From NCBI GenBank assembly GCA_002389385.1, contig DGOK01000128.1, positions 1-16,882 of the forward strand: DNA of 16,882 nucleotides. The letters are read 5' to 3'. The notes under the pieces are model-generated. The model was not told the DNA's origin and searched no databases. It saw nothing but the letters and a program-made list of their open reading frames with translations. Within the stretch, counting starts at the first letter, position 1, and each line of letters opens with the position of its first letter. The translations under genes were made by a program, and so were the position numbers. The stretch comes from Rhodospirillaceae bacterium UBA4468. GTDB lineage: Bacteria > Pseudomonadota > Alphaproteobacteria > Rhodospirillales > Casp-alpha2. Of this stretch, positions 14,885-16,882 are shown piece after piece.

Positions 14885-15673
14885 ATGACTGTCATCGCCA
14901 CATGGAATGTAAATTCCATCAAAGCCCGCCTGCCCCGTGTTCTGGAATGGCTGGAGAAATTCTCTCCCGACGTTGCACTGTTGCAGGAATTGAAAACCAC
15001 CGACGATACTTTTCCGCGCATGGAAATCGAAGCCTCTGGCTATCATGTCGAAACTGTCGGTCAAAAGACCTATAACGGGGTCGCGATCCTCTCCAAGCAG
15101 CCCATAGAAATACACCATCGCCGCCTACCGGGTGACGAAGATGATGAACAGGCACGCTATATTGAAGCCGACACATGTGGCTTTCGTGTCGCAGCGATTT
15201 ATTTACCGAACGGTAACCCGACACGCGACGAGAATGGCGGCGACCACGAGAAATTCACCTATAAACTTGGCTGGATGGACCGCCTTGTTGCACATGCAGA
15301 AGACTTACTAAGCCAGAACATCCCTGTTATCCTTGGTGGTGATTACAACATCATTCCAAACGACGATGATGTCTATGATCCGGTTGCCTTCGCTGATGAC
15401 GCCCTATGCCGTCCCGAAAGCCGCGCCCGGTTCCGCCAAATCCTCAACATGGGATACACCGAAGCCTTCCGCACCATGGTTTCTGACCCTCACCTGTATT
15501 CCTATTGGGATTATCAGCGCGGGGCATGGCAAAAAGATAATGGCGTGCGCATTGACCATTTATTATTATCCCCCGAGGCCGCTGATCTGTTAGAGTCTGT
15601 TGGCATTGATAAGACGCCGCGCGGCAAAGAAAAGCCGTCTGACCACACACCCGTGTGGGGCAAATTCTCTTAA
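14885..15673 (+). CDS. xthA: exodeoxyribonuclease III, AP endonuclease
   Basis: Metal-dependent enzyme of base-excision repair that cuts 5' of abasic sites and digests 3' ends. The protein has 262 residues, typical. Motifs in order are ATWNVNSIKARL (Asn at 8), LLQELKT (metal-binding Glu at 35), YNGVAILS at 63-70, AAIYLPNGN (Tyr at 106), LGGDYNIIP (catalytic Asp 153 and Asn 155), YSYWDYQ at 205-211, RIDHLLLS at 222-229 and PSDHTPVW with the Asp253/His254 pair. All active-site residues are present. ATG 14885 follows erpA by 16 nt with only a weak GGA upstream, so co-transcription with erpA is likely. It is intact and ends in TAA. Confidence 0.97.
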   Translation: MTVIATWNVNSIKARLPRVLEWLEKFSPDVALLQELKTTDDTFPRMEIEASGYHVETVGQKTYNGVAILSKQPIEIHHRRLPGDEDDEQARYIEADTCGFRVAAIYLPNGNPTRDENGGDHEKFTYKLGWMDRLVAHAEDLLSQNIPVILGGDYNIIPNDDDVYDPVAFADDALCRPESRARFRQILNMGYTEAFRTMVSDPHLYSYWDYQRGAWQKDNGVRIDHLLLSPEAADLLESVGIDKTPRGKEKPSDHTPVWGKFS

Positions 15674-15737
15674 CGTGTGCAATTAATAAGCCAGCATAAC
15701 AGGCAATTCATTCATTTTTTTGTGGTGGAGAAAACTC

Positions 15738-16865
15738 ATGAGCAATCCAATTTCCAGTGTCGATCCCGATGGCCTTCTTGAATATTCGGTCGTATTTACG
15801 GACCGCTCTCTGAACCATATGTCTGGCTCATTCCAAGATGTCATGCGCGATATCTCAGGCACCCTCAAAAAAGTCTACAACGCAGAAGCCACGGCAATCA
15901 TCCCTGGCGGCGGCACATACGGGATGGAAGCGGTTGCCCGACAATTTGCTACTGACAAGAAATGCCTCGTCGTCCGTAATGGCTGGTTTAGTTATCGTTG
16001 GAGCCAGATATTTGAAGCCGGGAAGATTCCTTCTGCCGAGATCGTCCATAAAGCACGTCTTGTTGAGCAAGGTAACCAAGCGGCATTTGCCCCCGCCCCT
16101 ATTGATGAGGTTGTTGCCTCTATTCGCGCGGAAAAGCCTGACCTCGTATTTGCGGCACACGTAGAAACCGCCGCCGGAATTATCCTACCTGACGATTATA
16201 TCAAAGCTATGGCTGAAGCCTTGCATGAAGTCGGCGGCATGCTTGTCCTCGATTGCATTGCATCCGGAACGGTCTGGGTCGACATGAAATCTGTTGGTGC
16301 CGATGTTCTCATCAGCGCACCACAGAAGGGCTGGAGTTCAACACCTTGCGGTGGCTTGGTGATGTTCAGCGCCAATGCCCGCGAACGCATCGATGCGACA
16401 ACAAGCTCAAGCTTTGCCTGTGATCTCAAAAAATGGATGCAGATCATGGAAGCGTATGAAAATGGCGGCCATGCCTATCACGCAACGATGCCAACAGACG
16501 CGTTGACGAAATTACGCGACGTTATGAAGGAAACCAAAGCCTACGGGCTCGACAAGGTTTATGCCGAACAGTGGGAGCTTGGCAAACAAGTCCGTGCCCT
16601 GACACTCAGCAAAGGTTTCAGAAGTGTCGCCGCCGAAGGCTTTCAGGCACCAAGTGTTGTTGTGAGTTACACGGACAACGCCGACATTCAAAACGGAAAG
16701 AAGTTTGCACAGCTAGGTATGCAAATCGCTGGGGGTGTCCCCCTCATGTGTGACGAGCCAGAAGATTTCAAAACCTTCCGCCTCGGGTTGTTCGGCCTTG
16801 ATAAGCTGCACAACATTGATCGCACAGTGAAGAACCTTGCGGATGTACTCAATAAATTATCTTGA
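15738..16865 (+). CDS. class V aminotransferase, alanine/serine-glyoxylate-like
   Basis: PLP-dependent enzyme of the fold-type I class V family, 375 residues and complete. The glycine-rich phosphate-binding segment IPGGGTYGMEAV is at 55-66. LVLDCIASGT at 169-178 holds the Asp that pairs with the PLP ring nitrogen, and ISAPQKGWSSTPCGG at 192-206 holds the Schiff-base Lys 197. The C-terminal FRLGLFGLDKL at 347-357 is typical of alanine-glyoxylate and serine-glyoxylate aminotransferase relatives. The exact amino donor cannot be decided from sequence alone. ATG 15738 has GGAG 7 nt upstream; the in-frame TTG at 15720 is rejected. It begins 64 nt after xthA. A purine-rich AGGAAG at the very end of the window may be the ribosome site of the next gene. 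Confidence 0.93.
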   Translation: MSNPISSVDPDGLLEYSVVFTDRSLNHMSGSFQDVMRDISGTLKKVYNAEATAIIPGGGTYGMEAVARQFATDKKCLVVRNGWFSYRWSQIFEAGKIPSAEIVHKARLVEQGNQAAFAPAPIDEVVASIRAEKPDLVFAAHVETAAGIILPDDYIKAMAEALHEVGGMLVLDCIASGTVWVDMKSVGADVLISAPQKGWSSTPCGGLVMFSANARERIDATTSSSFACDLKKWMQIMEAYENGGHAYHATMPTDALTKLRDVMKETKAYGLDKVYAEQWELGKQVRALTLSKGFRSVAAEGFQAPSVVVSYTDNADIQNGKKFAQLGMQIAGGVPLMCDEPEDFKTFRLGLFGLDKLHNIDRTVKNLADVLNKLS

Positions 16866-16882
16866 TGGGGTGGCGTAGGAAG

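Overview
The window looks like an alphaproteobacterial chromosome of moderate GC. The main evidence is gene order. From right to left on the minus strand it carries dgt, a SPOR-domain protein, nagZ, an M50 protease, scpA, scpB, tatA, tatB, tatC and serS. Divergent from these on the plus strand are erpA, xthA and a class V aminotransferase. This is a familiar housekeeping neighbourhood in that class. I cannot name the genus.

Layout: 1-815 is the 5' part of serS, cut by the window edge. 816-2704 is an insert between serS and tatC. It holds two inverted-repeat structures, a decayed Ada/AlkA-type gene and a frameshifted EamA/DMT exporter. 2701-8067 is a compact, intact minus-strand block: tatC, tatB, tatA, scpB, scpA, M50 protease and nagZ. 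It is fed by the SPOR gene at 8067-9044, which has its own TATAAT-type promoter. Between SPOR and dgt, where relatives usually have argS, there is instead an AsmA-like membrane-anchored gene. It is split by an extra base in a run of seven A, and a good rho-independent terminator follows it. dgt is intact. 11432-14514 is a second insert between dgt and erpA. It holds an open frame without a convincing start and two convergent genes: a double peptidoglycan-binding protein and an exported Sel1-like protein. Each of those two is read in a single frame but broken by two in-frame stop codons. erpA, xthA and the aminotransferase then run to the right edge.

The intact genes cover protein export (Tat), chromosome condensation (ScpAB with SMC), cell-wall recycling and division (NagZ, SPOR), dNTP hydrolysis (Dgt), Fe-S delivery (ErpA) and DNA repair (ExoIII). 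Every recognisable accessory gene placed between them is damaged: two by frameshifts plus, in one case, a stop; one by a single homopolymer shift; and two by paired nonsense codons. The simplest reading is recent loss of accessory genes around an intact core. Sequencing or assembly error is a real alternative for the single-base shifts. I found no CRISPR array, transposase, tRNA or rRNA, and no clear new defence or mobile system. The least explained objects are the peptidoglycan-binding/Sel1 pair and the homopolymer-split AsmA-like gene.
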